From the NCBI RefSeq assembly GCF_019236475.1, contig NZ_JAFAIX010000003.1, positions 124,001-188,000 on the forward strand: a DNA stretch of 64,000 nt, written 5' to 3'. Both the position numbers and the translations under genes were made by a program. The stretch is from Chitinophaga sp. GTDB lineage: Bacteria; Bacteroidota; Bacteroidia; Chitinophagales; Chitinophagaceae. This document shows, piece after piece, positions 18,459-28,737 of this stretch. The notes below the pieces were generated by a model that searched no databases, had not been told where the DNA came from, and saw nothing but the letters and a program-made list of their open reading frames with translations. Each line of letters opens with the position of its first letter. The stretch's first letter is position 1.

Positions 18459-19325
18459 TCAAGCTTGCTCTGAGCCTTGCTTTTGTACTAGTGCCTTTGA
18501 ATGAACATCCAAGAACTGCAAAGGATCATCGTACAGGAACGAATAGCCCAGCATCTCTTTCAGCTTATTGTTGCTAATGATTTTCCAGGACGCTTCTTCC
18601 GAATCCTTGCGGGTAGGACGATGCAGCCCATACCAGTCAGCCACCGCGGATAAATAATCGTACTTCAGCGGGTGCGCACTGGCACAAGCGTTAAATGTCT
18701 CCCCCCAAATATCTTTTTGTAATACCTGTGCAATAATACCGATGCAATCATCCCTATGAATCAGGTTGACCGGCATATTCAGTCCACTGGCCTCATCCAG
18801 CCTTGCTTGCGTTGCAGGGAACCGGTTATAACCTGCCAATCCACCGAAACGAATGACCACTGTATCCATTCCTGGCGCATGCAGGAATATTTGCTCCGCA
18901 TCCAGAAGAGCTTGTCCGTTGGACTTATCCGCCGGTAAGCTACTGGTTTCATCCACGATATCATTCACATTGGGATACACAGCAGTCGAACTAATGAAGA
19001 TCACTTTGCGAATAGCTGTTTGCAAAAGATGATCCCGCAAAGTGGCCATCTCATTGGCAAACACCTGTGGGCCTCTGTGCATACGTGGCGGTACATCAAT
19101 CATTAGTACATCTGCCTCCCAGAAAGTATCTTCGGCAATAACCTGCCATTCCTCCAGCTTTACCAGGCACCCCTGTACGCCCAGGGCATTCATTTCTGCC
19201 ACTCCTTCAGCGGTGGTACGGGAGCCTTTTACCATATAACCAGCGCCTGAAAGATGCTGTGCCAGCGGTTTCCCCACCCATCCACAGCCTAATATACTCA
19301 CCCTTGGATACTTTGGATTATACAT
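18459..19325 (-). CDS. NAD(P)-binding epimerase-like protein (YeeZ/SDR atypical)
   Basis: 288 aa from the ATG at 19325, which places the Rossmann motif VSILGCGWVGKPLAQHL at the N-terminus as normal for this family; the frame is open to 19430 but those 35 residues look unstructured. FISSTAVYPN (about residue 120) resembles the SS(T)xVYG segment of extended SDRs, and PVNLIHRDDCIGII is the C-terminal substrate-binding block. The best comparison is the YeeZ group of SDR-like oxidoreductases, substrate unknown. It lies alone between the small genes and the cobalamin genes. Confidence 0.75.
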   Translation of the reverse strand: MYNPKYPRVSILGCGWVGKPLAQHLSGAGYMVKGSRTTAEGVAEMNALGVQGCLVKLEEWQVIAEDTFWEADVLMIDVPPRMHRGPQVFANEMATLRDHLLQTAIRKVIFISSTAVYPNVNDIVDETSSLPADKSNGQALLDAEQIFLHAPGMDTVVIRFGGLAGYNRFPATQARLDEASGLNMPVNLIHRDDCIGIIAQVLQKDIWGETFNACASAHPLKYDYLSAVADWYGLHRPTRKDSEEASWKIISNNKLKEMLGYSFLYDDPLQFLDVHSKALVQKQGSEQA

Positions 19326-19482
19326 GCTTATTATTGCGTCATTTATCTGCTGTAAAGGTAAGATAAGTTGAGGCAGTGTGCTGCTTTCACGGAATATATA
19401 ACTTCCGGGTGACACGTTTGGGGCGGCCATGGGCTTGATTTAGCAGGCAGGGAAAGATATAACGTTTAGGTCTATACGAGCT

Positions 19483-20502
19483 TTATATGACAGACCATTT
19501 TTTGAGGGCAGTGAGCAGCAACTTATTGTCCAATTCATTCCTACAGGTAATTCTGCATGATCCAATGGTTAAGCCCTCCATTTCTGATACGTCTTTTACT
19601 ACAATACCATATTTTTCGATCAGCCAGGCATTCAATTCGGCCGATGTACCAGTTAAAGTCTCAAATAGAAAAAAATGAGTATAAGAGGGATATACTTTGA
19701 ACTCCGCCATTTTTTTTATGTTCTCTCGCAGTTGATAGGCGTCTCCGAGCAGATTATCGAGGGGAAATTTGAATAATGCCGGATTCTTTTCTGTGAAAAG
19801 TCCTGCTGCCAAAGCCAACTGATTAACGGACCTGGGCGTTTGTAACAACCGAATTTTCTCCAGCAATGCCTTTTGAGCCAGTACATAACCTAGTCGCAGT
19901 CCTGGGAAACAGCCTATCCGGGCGGGCGATTGCAGAATAAATACATTGGGAAGTCGGTGTAGATGTGGGACTAAACTGGAAGCGTTGCGTGTAAAACGAA
20001 TATAGGTTTCATCCACCACGAAAATACGTTTACGATTAGCGCTGATCAGGTGTTCCAGCCAGGCGTCTTCTACAACTTGGCCGTCGGGATTACCGGGATT
20101 ACTAATGAAAAAAAGATCTGTTTCTACCTGGAGAATATCTGTCACTTTTTCGCGGGGCAAATGTCGGATTTGATGACCATACAAAGTGCAGGCAGTTGTA
20201 TATTCCGGGATAGCTGGTCCTACGATGGTAGTGGTAGCACCGGCGAAAGCCTGTGCTATCAGGTAGATGGCCTGTGTAACGCCATTCGTTAGCAAAGCTG
20301 CCGTCAACTTGGCCTGTTTCTCCAGCAATGCCTGGAGCTCTGATTCGGCCTTATCTGGATAATCCACTACCCTATCGATAGTTGTGATGAGATAACTCTT
20401 AAGTTCTGGCCGTAATCCGCCATACCAGCTATCTGTACTGAAATCTGCCACTATCCTGGTATCCGCGGAAAAGGTATCGTTTCCTGTGTTGGCTTTCATC
20501 AT
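19483..20502 (-). CDS. Class I/II aminotransferase, HisC/CobD-like, with Arg in place of PLP lysine
   Basis: 339 aa with the fold I aminotransferase layout: TNGVTQAIYLIAQA (phosphate cup), SNPGNPDGQV (NPxNPTG equivalent), VVDETYIRF (Asp binding the pyridine N) and FPGLRLGY. In the family the Schiff-base lysine lies in SFTKxxxxPGLRxGY; here the segment reads LQSPARIGCFPGLRLGY, with Arg195 (CGG) in the lysine place. The gene follows the cobyric acid synthase by 12 bp, so a role as CobD (threonine-phosphate decarboxylase) or a helper in the cobalamin side chain step would be expected. Whether it is catalytically active is unclear. Confidence 0.78.
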   Translation of the reverse strand: MMKANTGNDTFSADTRIVADFSTDSWYGGLRPELKSYLITTIDRVVDYPDKAESELQALLEKQAKLTAALLTNGVTQAIYLIAQAFAGATTTIVGPAIPEYTTACTLYGHQIRHLPREKVTDILQVETDLFFISNPGNPDGQVVEDAWLEHLISANRKRIFVVDETYIRFTRNASSLVPHLHRLPNVFILQSPARIGCFPGLRLGYVLAQKALLEKIRLLQTPRSVNQLALAAGLFTEKNPALFKFPLDNLLGDAYQLRENIKKMAEFKVYPSYTHFFLFETLTGTSAELNAWLIEKYGIVVKDVSEMEGLTIGSCRITCRNELDNKLLLTALKKWSVI

Positions 20503-20514
20503 ACGGTGTTGTAA

Positions 20515-21972
20515 TTAAATGCGCAATGACTTATAAACAGCTTCCACATCCAGATGTTCACGCATCAGTGCCGCTAATTTATCATATTGTTGTTGACGAA
20601 ATTGGTGATAATCGAAGGTCATATTTTTTCCTTTCCCACATGCATGTAGGAGTTGTTTTATAACGGTATCGTTGTCCAGGATGCCGTGCAGATAGGTGCC
20701 CCAGCATTGTTCGGAGAGCCAGTAGCCATCAGGCGTACCATCCGAGAGAATATTCACCGGAGATGGTTGTGGAGACACGGTTCTACCCATGTGGATCTCG
20801 TAGCCGCTGCAAAGGGTCGTGTCTCCCCTAAACTGAAAACTACGTTGTAAGGTAACCTTATCTTCTTCCAGTACCGTGGATATAGGCAGGATGCCGAGTC
20901 CGGGCACTGTAACAATGCTTCCTTCTATGCCAAATGGATCTGAAATACGGTTTCCCATCATCTGATAGCCACCACAGATGCCTATCACCACTTTCCCTTG
21001 TTCTCTGGCCTGTAAAATGGCCGCTGCTGTGCCGTTATTTCGAATGCCAATGAGATCGGCAATGGTATTCTTACTCCCCGGCAGAATGATGATATCCGCC
21101 GCCAATATTTCCACTGGATCATCCGTATAAAAAAGATTGACGGAGGGATATTTCTCCAAGGCATTGAAGTCTGTAAAATTGGACATATGGCGGAGCAACA
21201 CCACGGCCACATTCACACCATGACTGGCCAATCGGCGTTGCTTATGCGCTAATGCCACTGAGTCTTCTTCTTCGATATGGATATCGCGGAAATAAGGCAA
21301 TACGCCTGTAACTGGAATCCCTGTCAGTTGCTCCAGTTGACGCCGGCCATCGTCAAAGAGCTGGCTGTCTCCCCGAAACTTATTAATAATAATGCCTTTG
21401 ACTAACTCCCGATGATCTTTTGGCAGCAGCTCCAAAGAGCCGTAAATACTACCGAAAATACCTCCCCTATCAATGTCTGCAATCAAGTATACTGCCGCAT
21501 TTGCATGCTTCGCCATCCGCATATTCACAATATCCCTGGACCATAGGTTGATCTCGGAAATACTACCAGCACCTTCCATTACCACCGGAAAATGTTGCGC
21601 AGCCAAGCGGTCATATGCTTGCTTTACTTCTTCAAATAATGCGTCATTGTGCGTACTGGAAAAGTACTCCATCGCACTGCGATTTCCCGCAGGTTTACCA
21701 TGTAGTACTAGTTGGGAAGTCTTGTCGTTCGTGGGTTTCAGTAATACTGGGTTCATATCGGTATGACAGTCCACGCCGGCTGCTTCCGCCTGCACCGCTT
21801 GTGCACGGCCGATTTCCAGTCCTTGCGCGGTAGCATAACTGTTGAGCGACATATTCTGTGCTTTAAAAGGAGCCGGATAATATCCATCCTGTTTAAATAT
21901 GCGACAGAAGCCTGCTGTGATCACACTTTTGCCTACATCAGAGGCCGTACCTACAAACATGATACTTTTCAT
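20515..21972 (-). CDS. cobQ: Cobyric acid synthase
   Basis: 485 aa from the ATG at 21972; the extra 20 codons upstream are not conserved-looking. The N-terminal ATP-binding domain starts MKSIMFVGTASDVGKS (P-loop of the CobQ/BioD family), with FKAQNMSLNSY, and ADIDRGGIFGSI. The C-terminal type 1 glutaminase half contains VVIGICGGYQMMG (nucleophile Cys) and GTYLHGIL (catalytic His). It amidates four carboxylates of adenosyl-cobyrinic acid a,c-diamide. The gene directly precedes the aminotransferase. I find no cobalamin riboswitch in the 116-bp gap upstream. Confidence 0.95.
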   Translation of the reverse strand: MKSIMFVGTASDVGKSVITAGFCRIFKQDGYYPAPFKAQNMSLNSYATAQGLEIGRAQAVQAEAAGVDCHTDMNPVLLKPTNDKTSQLVLHGKPAGNRSAMEYFSSTHNDALFEEVKQAYDRLAAQHFPVVMEGAGSISEINLWSRDIVNMRMAKHANAAVYLIADIDRGGIFGSIYGSLELLPKDHRELVKGIIINKFRGDSQLFDDGRRQLEQLTGIPVTGVLPYFRDIHIEEEDSVALAHKQRRLASHGVNVAVVLLRHMSNFTDFNALEKYPSVNLFYTDDPVEILAADIIILPGSKNTIADLIGIRNNGTAAAILQAREQGKVVIGICGGYQMMGNRISDPFGIEGSIVTVPGLGILPISTVLEEDKVTLQRSFQFRGDTTLCSGYEIHMGRTVSPQPSPVNILSDGTPDGYWLSEQCWGTYLHGILDNDTVIKQLLHACGKGKNMTFDYHQFRQQQYDKLAALMREHLDVEAVYKSLRI

Positions 21973-22020
21973 GTGAGCAAAAATAAAGATAACGTAGCTG
22001 CAAGACAATGACGTAAAACA

Positions 22021-22047
22021 GCAAAGTCGCAATTTGATTGCGACTTT
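22021..22047. terminator. Hairpin between M1 peptidase and cobQ
   Basis: The arms AAAGTCGCAA and TTGCGACTTT are complementary (loop of about 5 nt). The hairpin lies downstream of the M1 peptidase stop on the minus strand and upstream of cobQ; T-runs are weak. It is the only notable feature in the gap 21973-22088. Confidence 0.55.
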
Positions 22048-22088
22048 GTCAACTATTTTTATTTTTAGGGAGACGAGCGCTGCTCGGA

Positions 22089-24704
22089 TCAGAAAGTCTT
22101 TTTAAAGACTTGATCCGGGCTGAGTCCCTGGTTGATTTTTACGGATTTTATTTTCATGCGTCGTTCAACGCCTTCGGATACGGCCACTTCCAGGAATGGA
22201 ATTTTGAATCCATCTACATCACGGTAATCGGAGTAGTCCGTAACAATGGCTGCTGTATTGGCCATTTCCTCCGTGGGCAATAGCACAGAACGTAATTTCA
22301 GTCCGGTTTTAATATCATAATAATTTTTGAAAACTGTTCCATTGCTGGTGGCAATAGACACGACCACTGCTTGCTGCCCATCAATACTTTCCGTTACTGG
22401 AGACAGTTCCAGCTTTACGTTGCCAGGATTATCCAGGTAAGTCCTTTCCGGCAGAAACAGGTTTCTATCTGCTTCAAATCCTTTCTCCATATTCGTGATG
22501 GCCTTCTCCTTTCCGTTTCGTTGCAGGTAAATAGAATCGCCATTGACGCGCAGCAGGTATACTGTTTGGGAGATGATCGGGACAAATATTTCCCGGTAGG
22601 TTTTGTTTGGATAAGCCGAACGTCTTACCATATTAAATTGTGTACCCTCCGCATCGCCGTCTATATCGAGTGAAATATCTTTCAGGCCATTCGTTGGATT
22701 GACGTTTACCGCCTTCAGATAATTTTGTAATACTTGTGTAGCGCTAAGGCCTGGTGGTACAGGCTTTCCGCTTTCGGCACTCCATTCGTTATTGGATTTA
22801 TCCAAGTCTGGGAGTCGGCCTTCCGGGTCCAACTGTACTTTCAGCAGTTTGGAAGTAGATGGGTAGTCGAAACTCCAGGTGCTGCCGCGTTGCCAAACTT
22901 CCACAGGCAAGTGTATTGTATCTTTCTGCCCATTTTCCTGTTTGATGGCCACAATAACGGGCATTGGCAGTTTATCTCTATTTTCTATAGTAATGGTGGC
23001 CCCTTTAGCCGGATTGTTATCTGTATATTCCACTTTGGTAATGGCCTGATCCATTCTCCAATTATTGAAGAACCACCCTCTCCAGAACCAGGAGAGATCT
23101 TCCCCGCTGGCATTCTCCATACTACGGAAGAAATCATATGGTGTAGGATGTTTGAAGGCCCAACGACGAATATATTCCCGGAAAGCATAGTCGAATCTTT
23201 CTTTTCCCAGAATTTCATCGCGCAGCAAATTCAGTCCCATAGCAGGTTTAAAATAAGCAGCGGTACCGATGTAACTTAAGTTGAGTACATCCGGCGTATT
23301 CAGGATAGCTTCCTCATCGCGAGGAAATACTTTAGGAGCTTGTCGCTGGATCGTGGATGGCGTATAGTATTCCCCGTTATGAAAGGCTTTATTGGAAATA
23401 CCATTGATAAAAGTATTAAAGCCTTCATCCATCCATGCGTATTTGCGTTCATTGGAGCCTACCGTCATGGGGAACCAGTTATGACCAAACTCATGATTGG
23501 TAACACCCCAAAGACCATTATTCGTGGAGCGCCAGGAACAGAAAACAATCCCGGGGTATTCCATACCGCCTACATTGCCCGCCACATTCGTTGCTACTGG
23601 ATAGACATAAGGAAACCATTGCGAGGAATAATGCTCAATACAGCCTTTCACATATTCCGTAGCACGCCCCCAGCCGTCGTTGCCAGCGTTTTCCGCCAGG
23701 TATACAGATTGTGCAAGGGCTTTCTTCCCACCTGGTAGATTCATCTGGGCAGCATCCCAGATAAAAGCGCCGGAAGCCGCCCAGGCAACATCTCGACTAT
23801 TTTTACAGTTAAAATGCCAGGTGCGGGTACCGGAAACCGGGCGGTTCGATATTATATCCGTTGAATCACGGATCATCACCGTAGCATCTGAATTCCTCGC
23901 CTTATTAAGCTGGGCCTGTGCTTTGGTAGTGAGTACCTCCGTAGGATTTAACAGTTCCCCGGAACCTGCCACGATCATATTTGCCGGAGCAGTAATGGTA
24001 TAGTCGAAGTTGCCATATTCGAGATAGAATTCGGAGCCCCCGAGGTAAGGGAGGTTGTTCCATCCCATCACATCGTCGTAGACGGCCATTCTGGGGTACC
24101 ATTGCGCGATTTCGTATACCCAGCCATAGCGCGATTGCATGCGGCCACAGCGATCGATGCCATAAGCAGGCACCTGGAAGCTATAGCTGATTTTCAGTTG
24201 TATACTGGCATCGGGCGGTAGTGGCATGGCCAAACGGACTTGCATACGCGTGTCGTTTACCACATAACTGGCATAGTTTGTTTTACCATTGGCCGAAACT
24301 TCTACCGCCTTCAGCTCAAAGCCATTGGTAAATTCTCGCCCTGCGAAGCGGTCGCCCTGAATGGTAGCATTTCCCCGCGAATCCTTACGGAAGCGGTTTT
24401 GGTCCAGTTGTAACCAGAGGAAGGATAATGCTTGCGGGCTGTTATTTTTATATGATATCGTTACTACGCCAGTGATTTGGTGAGACACGGTATCTAAAGT
24501 AGCTTTGATGTTATAGTCAGCTTGGTTTTGCCAGTATTTAGGGCCAGGACTTCCGTCGGCACTGCGGTATTCATTACCATTGCTTGTGTAGAAAATCGGA
24601 GCGAAGGCCTCATGTTGATCATAACGGGAATTCTGGGCAAGGCTGGTTTGCATCGTTGCCGCTGTCAGCATACATGCCAGCGGATAGATCAGGGTACGTT
24701 TCAT
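22089..24704 (-). CDS. M1 family metallopeptidase (aminopeptidase), secreted
   Basis: 871 aa with a signal peptide (cut near TSLAQ). The N-terminal beta domain precedes the catalytic gluzincin core: zinc ligands His404 and His408 in HEFGH with Glu405 as general base, and Glu427 in WMDEGFN exactly 18 residues later, the canonical spacing. The exopeptidase motif is NVGGMEYPG, a variant of GAMEN, so the residue spanning the free amino terminus is altered (GGMEY). The C-terminal quarter has a beta-rich extension typical of Bacteroidota M1 enzymes. Likely periplasmic; monocistronic. Confidence 0.92.
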   Translation of the reverse strand: MKRTLIYPLACMLTAATMQTSLAQNSRYDQHEAFAPIFYTSNGNEYRSADGSPGPKYWQNQADYNIKATLDTVSHQITGVVTISYKNNSPQALSFLWLQLDQNRFRKDSRGNATIQGDRFAGREFTNGFELKAVEVSANGKTNYASYVVNDTRMQVRLAMPLPPDASIQLKISYSFQVPAYGIDRCGRMQSRYGWVYEIAQWYPRMAVYDDVMGWNNLPYLGGSEFYLEYGNFDYTITAPANMIVAGSGELLNPTEVLTTKAQAQLNKARNSDATVMIRDSTDIISNRPVSGTRTWHFNCKNSRDVAWAASGAFIWDAAQMNLPGGKKALAQSVYLAENAGNDGWGRATEYVKGCIEHYSSQWFPYVYPVATNVAGNVGGMEYPGIVFCSWRSTNNGLWGVTNHEFGHNWFPMTVGSNERKYAWMDEGFNTFINGISNKAFHNGEYYTPSTIQRQAPKVFPRDEEAILNTPDVLNLSYIGTAAYFKPAMGLNLLRDEILGKERFDYAFREYIRRWAFKHPTPYDFFRSMENASGEDLSWFWRGWFFNNWRMDQAITKVEYTDNNPAKGATITIENRDKLPMPVIVAIKQENGQKDTIHLPVEVWQRGSTWSFDYPSTSKLLKVQLDPEGRLPDLDKSNNEWSAESGKPVPPGLSATQVLQNYLKAVNVNPTNGLKDISLDIDGDAEGTQFNMVRRSAYPNKTYREIFVPIISQTVYLLRVNGDSIYLQRNGKEKAITNMEKGFEADRNLFLPERTYLDNPGNVKLELSPVTESIDGQQAVVVSIATSNGTVFKNYYDIKTGLKLRSVLLPTEEMANTAAIVTDYSDYRDVDGFKIPFLEVAVSEGVERRMKIKSVKINQGLSPDQVFKKTF

Positions 24705-24794
24705 CCTTGGACGTAAAAGATTTAGTTGAGTAAATGAGCTTTACTTAAATATACATGGAAATAAGAAAATAAATGGCTGGTATCGGTGAATAGT

Positions 24795-24822
24795 AAAAAA
24801 GCTCCGGCGAGCGGAGCTTTTG
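24795..24822 (-). terminator. Terminator after the HdeD gene
   Basis: GCTCCG/CGGAGC stem with a short loop; on the minus strand it ends with six T, 22 bp after the HdeD stop. Confidence 0.8.
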
Positions 24823-24843
24823 AAGATATGAAGACAGAAATAG

Positions 24844-25419
24844 TTAAACGAGTTTATTAAATTCCTTTTTCACATGGCGTAGTCGGAATGCGAAAATAAT
24901 ACTGAGAACCCCCATCATCCAGAAGGAAGTGGCCAATACCGCCAGAAGGGTGGCTACGCCGAGGGCGGGATTGTCCAGGATGAAAATAGCGAGCATAATG
25001 AGAATGATGCCACCTACCAACATCCAGCCCCAGTTGGGAATCTTCTCCATGCTGAGTTGAATAGAGAAAACGATGGTACTGATACCGCGGAAGAGGAACC
25101 AGAAGCCCAGGAAGATAGGAATGACAGCCATACTAACGGAAGGGTATATCATGAGTAGCAATCCCACCACAAAGTCGACGATACCTCCTGCCAAGGACCA
25201 TCCCCATCCATACATATGTTGGCGGTTGGACACTGCGAAGGAGATTTCAAAAATCCCCGACACAAACAAGGTAACGGCAAAGAATATACTGAGCAGCACA
25301 TAGCTACTGAAAGGATTCGAAAATACAACGAACCCTGCAATGAGGAAGAGCAGCCCATTAATCAAGTATAGCCACCAGTATTTTACATTACTTCGGATAG
25401 TAGATAAGAGGTTAGACAT
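24844..25419 (-). CDS. HdeD family membrane protein (DUF308)
   Basis: 191 aa composed of three repeated pairs of transmembrane helices (six in all), each pair with a small loop ending in a Gly-rich turn (GIVDFVVGLLLMIYPSVS is the DUF308 hallmark: IxDxxxGxxLL-P). HdeD of E. coli is an inner-membrane protein of acid resistance; other members are uncharacterised. Divergent from the desaturase gene, separated by 159 bp. The function in this organism is inferred from the family only. Confidence 0.85.
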   Translation of the reverse strand: MSNLLSTIRSNVKYWWLYLINGLLFLIAGFVVFSNPFSSYVLLSIFFAVTLFVSGIFEISFAVSNRQHMYGWGWSLAGGIVDFVVGLLLMIYPSVSMAVIPIFLGFWFLFRGISTIVFSIQLSMEKIPNWGWMLVGGIILIMLAIFILDNPALGVATLLAVLATSFWMMGVLSIIFAFRLRHVKKEFNKLV

Positions 25420-25566
25420 ATGTATTTTTTTTAATTAAAGAGAAGGCATTGATACTTCCCTAACACATGCCTTTGTAAAAAGTTCAACCAGGGTGGCGGG
25501 GGCTCGGTTAAAACTATTAACTTTGCTCGGCTGATTTATATCATTTTAATAACTATTTCTGGAAAC

Positions 25567-25574
25567 TATCTTTG
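25567..25574 (+). promoter_or_regulatory. Candidate -7 box of the desaturase gene
   Basis: TATCTTTG matches the Bacteroidota TAnnTTTG box. It ends 4 bp before the ATG, so if used the transcript would be almost leaderless. No good -33 TTTG is visible, so this is weak. Confidence 0.35.
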
Positions 25575-25578
25575 TGAG

Positions 25579-26490
25579 ATGAATAATGCGATAAAGCAAC
25601 AGCGTGGCCGACCAATTTGGTGGCATCAAGCGGATTTTCTGGGCATACATTTGGTGCCCTTTCTTGCGTTTTTTACCGGCACGACAGCGTTCGACTGGAT
25701 TTTGTGCGTAGCACTGTATGTAGTGCGAATGTTTTTTGTAACGGCTGGTTATCACCGTTATTTCTCCCACAGAGCGTTTAAAACGTCTCGTTTCTTCCAG
25801 TTTATTCTGGCGGGTGGTGCACAGAGTAGCTTGCAGAAAGGTGCGTTATGGTGGTCTGCCAATCACCGTATTCACCACAAGCACAGTGATACCCCTGAAG
25901 ATCCTCACTCCGCAAACGTTTATGGCATCTGGTATGCGCATATCGGTTGGATCATGGGTCCTGAGTATAAGCCTACCCGTTATGATCTGATCAAAGATCA
26001 TAAAGCGAAAGAACTTTTCTGGTTAAACAAATGGCATATGGTGCCTGCTGTAATTCTGGCTGTTGCTTGTTATTTTGTTGGTAACAAAGTAAATGGTACT
26101 GGTTGGTTTGACTGGCATGCAGGTTTATCTACGCTCTTCATCGGCTTCTTTGCTAGCACTATTTTCTTGTATCATGGTACATTCACTATCAACTCCCTGA
26201 TGCATAAAATTGGTCGCCAGCGTTATGTAACCGGTGATCAGTCCCGCAACAGTGTGTGGCTGGCGCTGATTACGCTGGGTGAAGGATGGCATAACAACCA
26301 CCACTACTATCAGAGCTCTGCACGTCAGGGTTTCTACTGGTGGGAAGTGGATATCACTTATTATGTACTGAAAGCGCTCAGTGCTGTTGGTTTGGTTTGG
26401 GAAATTCGCCCGGTACCTGCCAAAGTGAGAGAAAGCAATAAGATTAACAATGTAAAAGATGGTAGTGCACTGAATGAAGTAAGGGCATAA
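25579..26490 (+). CDS. Acyl-CoA (delta-9 type) fatty acid desaturase
   Basis: 303 aa with the three histidine boxes of membrane di-iron desaturases: HRYFSH (about residue 59), HRIHH (about 94) and HNNHH (about 238), separated by two pairs of transmembrane helices. The order and the GEGWHNNHH form match stearoyl-CoA-type desaturases that insert a cis double bond in acyl-CoA. The electron donor is not encoded nearby. A strong terminator follows; the gene is monocistronic. Confidence 0.92.
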   Translation: MNNAIKQQRGRPIWWHQADFLGIHLVPFLAFFTGTTAFDWILCVALYVVRMFFVTAGYHRYFSHRAFKTSRFFQFILAGGAQSSLQKGALWWSANHRIHHKHSDTPEDPHSANVYGIWYAHIGWIMGPEYKPTRYDLIKDHKAKELFWLNKWHMVPAVILAVACYFVGNKVNGTGWFDWHAGLSTLFIGFFASTIFLYHGTFTINSLMHKIGRQRYVTGDQSRNSVWLALITLGEGWHNNHHYYQSSARQGFYWWEVDITYYVLKALSAVGLVWEIRPVPAKVRESNKINNVKDGSALNEVRA

Positions 26491-26513
26491 CAGCCACCAT
26501 CTGCAGAGAATAT

Positions 26514-26551
26514 AAAAGGTCGTCCGGTATTCCGAGACGACCTTTCTATTT
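26514..26551 (+). terminator. Terminator of the desaturase gene
   Basis: AAAGGTCGTC and GACGACCTTT form a stem around an 11-nt loop, 24 bp after the desaturase stop; a short T-rich tract follows. From 26552 to 26838 I see no gene or clear signal; the stretch is AT-rich and lies downstream of both neighbouring genes. Confidence 0.75.
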
Positions 26552-26838
26552 AGCCACTTATTCCTTTTGAGGTTAACCACAACACACTACACGATATAAT
26601 AACTTAAACTACTGTGCTGTATACACGGATGTATGTACTATTATAGCACCTGTACCATCATTATAATGGCAGAAGAAGATGTAATCAAGGGTAAATTAAA
26701 ATGATAGAAAATTCAGGTTTAATGACAACTTCCATGTAGGCAGTACAGCAGTAATGATTCAGTTCGGTTGATTTGTTTCATGCAATTTCATCAATTGAAT
26801 TCATAAGATCAATACCGAAATAGGGTGATTTTTAGCCC

Positions 26839-27591
26839 CTATATCTGTACAAAAATGGCAAATTGGAGGAGCTCCTGTACATTTCTGCAATGGAGTTTCT
26901 GCATGATATTCCGTCGATGTGTTTTTACTGTATCTATGGAGATGAAGAGTTGTCGGGATATCATGGGGTTTGTAAAGCCACGAACGATGAGATGAAAAAC
27001 ATCCTTCTCTCGAACGGAGAGTGACTGAAAATTTTCGGCATGAGCCCTTTTGAAAAGGGAGCTTTTCAGCATCCTGTTTAGCAGGAAGATGTATTCATTG
27101 AGGTCTTCGCTGTCTATTTCCAGTTTAATTTCCACATTGCCTGGGGTCAGGCTTTTCACGCGGATGGCCGGAGCAGCCACCGATTTAGTGGGAGTTTTCT
27201 TTTCCAGCCATGGCAGGGCCTCTTCCAGGTGTGCGAAGAATCGGGAATTGATCTTGGCTTGTCCTTCTTCATACATATTAGCAAGGGAAAGCTGGTGCAG
27301 CATGTTATCTCCCACTATTAACGCCACTTTTCCATCAAACCCCTTGTTAAGAGCATCCACATTCAGGAATACATCCGTCCAGGCCTGTAATTCAGGCGTA
27401 AGCGCAAACTGGCAAGTTTGACTATGCCATAAAGCATGTTTGGCCCCTACCTTATACCAGACATCATAAAACGCTTTGATGCCGGAAACATATTCTTCTG
27501 CAGTATTACAGGTATTCCAAGTGGTAGAAAGTATCCTGCTGTTCTCGTATAGGTCAACTGAAATATTATCAGTTGTAATTACGTGCTCCAT
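26839..27591 (-). CDS. LuxR-type transcriptional regulator with N-terminal STAS-like domain
   Basis: 250 aa. The C-terminal 65 residues form a LuxR/GerE helix-turn-helix (LSVREKDVFHLIVRGFTNPMI, then SIDTVKTHRRNIMQKLHC), the pattern of NarL/LuxR DNA-binding domains. The N-terminal part (about 1-120) looks like an alpha/beta STAS-like domain seen in many Bacteroidota regulators and not like a REC domain; no phospho-Asp pattern is present. Its target is unknown. The neighbouring aldo/keto reductase is divergent across 124 bp and is a natural candidate. Confidence 0.8.
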   Translation of the reverse strand: MEHVITTDNISVDLYENSRILSTTWNTCNTAEEYVSGIKAFYDVWYKVGAKHALWHSQTCQFALTPELQAWTDVFLNVDALNKGFDGKVALIVGDNMLHQLSLANMYEEGQAKINSRFFAHLEEALPWLEKKTPTKSVAAPAIRVKSLTPGNVEIKLEIDSEDLNEYIFLLNRMLKSSLFKRAHAENFQSLSVREKDVFHLIVRGFTNPMISRQLFISIDTVKTHRRNIMQKLHCRNVQELLQFAIFVQI

Positions 27592-27715
27592 AGACAGTGG
27601 GTTGTTGTAGGTTGATAAAATAGAAATAGTACAGATGGTTATTAGGGGAAAACGAATATTTTTGGATTAGTACTAAAATACTATTTTTCCCTTTATCTTG
27701 TTCAAAAAACATTGC

Positions 27716-28714
27716 ATGACTATATATTCTCCCCGAGCAGATCGCTATGAACATATGCCTTACAACAGATGTGGCAAAAGTGGGCTTAAACTACCGACTA
27801 TCTCTCTAGGCTTATGGCATAACTTCGGCTCAACGGATATTTTCGAGAACGGGCGGAGTATTATCCGGCATGCATTTGACCGAGGTATTACCCATTTTGA
27901 TCTCGCCAATAATTATGGTCCTGTTCCGGGAAGTGCGGAGGAGAATTTTGGGCGTATCCTGAAAAAGGATTTTGGAGGGCATCTGCGAGATGAACTGGTC
28001 ATCTCAACTAAGGCGGGATATATTATGTGGCCGGGCCCCTATGGCGACAAAGGGAGTCGGAAATACCTCATATCCAGTCTGGATCAGAGTTTACAGCGCA
28101 TGCAGTTGGATTATGTAGATATATTCTATTCCCATCGTCCGGACCCTGAAACGCCCATTGAAGAAACGATGGGGGCATTGCATAGCATCGTGCAACAGGG
28201 GAAAGCATTGTATGTGGGGCTCTCCAACTACAATGCCACACAGACCGCCGAAGCTGTTGCCGTATTGCGATCCTTGGGTACGCCCTGCCTAATACATCAG
28301 CCTAAATACAGTATGTTTGAGCGTTGGGTGGAAAATGGGCTATTGGATGTATTAGAGGCTAATGGCATAGGTTGTATTCCGTTTTCTCCGCTGGCCCAGG
28401 GGTTATTGACTGGAAAATATTTACAAGGTATTCCTGCGGGCAGCAGAGCCAGCAGACCGGGAGGTTTCTTACAGGAGAAAGATATTACGCCTGAAAAATT
28501 GCAAAAGATCCAGCAGTTGTATTCATTGGCGCAGGAAAGAGGACAGAGCTTGGCTCAGATGGCATTGGCCTGGGTGATGAGAGATCCCCGCATCACTACG
28601 GTATTGATTGGCGCCAGCTCCACCACCCAGTTGGATGATAACCTGTCAGCCCTGCAGAACCGTGTCTTCACAAACACAGAACTGGCACATATCGAAACGA
28701 TATTACAATCATAG
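27716..28714 (+). CDS. Aldo/keto reductase (YghZ/L-glyceraldehyde 3-phosphate reductase type)
   Basis: 332 aa from the ATG at 27716; an ATG at 27698 would add six residues. The Asp-Tyr-Lys-His tetrad of the family is represented by HFDLANNYG (Asp, Tyr), STKAGY (Lys) and FYSHRPD (His). The N-terminal MPYNRCGKSGLKLPTISLG and the C-terminal IGASSTTQLDDNLSAL match the YghZ subgroup with its extra loop MWPGPYGDKGSRKYL. Reduces aldehydes with NADPH. Divergent from the LuxR regulator. Confidence 0.92.
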   Translation: MTIYSPRADRYEHMPYNRCGKSGLKLPTISLGLWHNFGSTDIFENGRSIIRHAFDRGITHFDLANNYGPVPGSAEENFGRILKKDFGGHLRDELVISTKAGYIMWPGPYGDKGSRKYLISSLDQSLQRMQLDYVDIFYSHRPDPETPIEETMGALHSIVQQGKALYVGLSNYNATQTAEAVAVLRSLGTPCLIHQPKYSMFERWVENGLLDVLEANGIGCIPFSPLAQGLLTGKYLQGIPAGSRASRPGGFLQEKDITPEKLQKIQQLYSLAQERGQSLAQMALAWVMRDPRITTVLIGASSTTQLDDNLSALQNRVFTNTELAHIETILQS

Positions 28715-28737
28715 AAGCCTTTTAAAGGATATAGAAA

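Noticed and set aside
22048..22088. Short palindrome CGAGCGCTGCTCG near the M1 peptidase stop
   Set aside because: Only a 4-5 bp stem with no T-run, so it is too weak to call as a separate terminator.
21973..22088. Cobalamin riboswitch expected before cobQ
   Set aside because: Looked for the B12 box in the gap and found only a plain hairpin; the gap is too short for a full aptamer.
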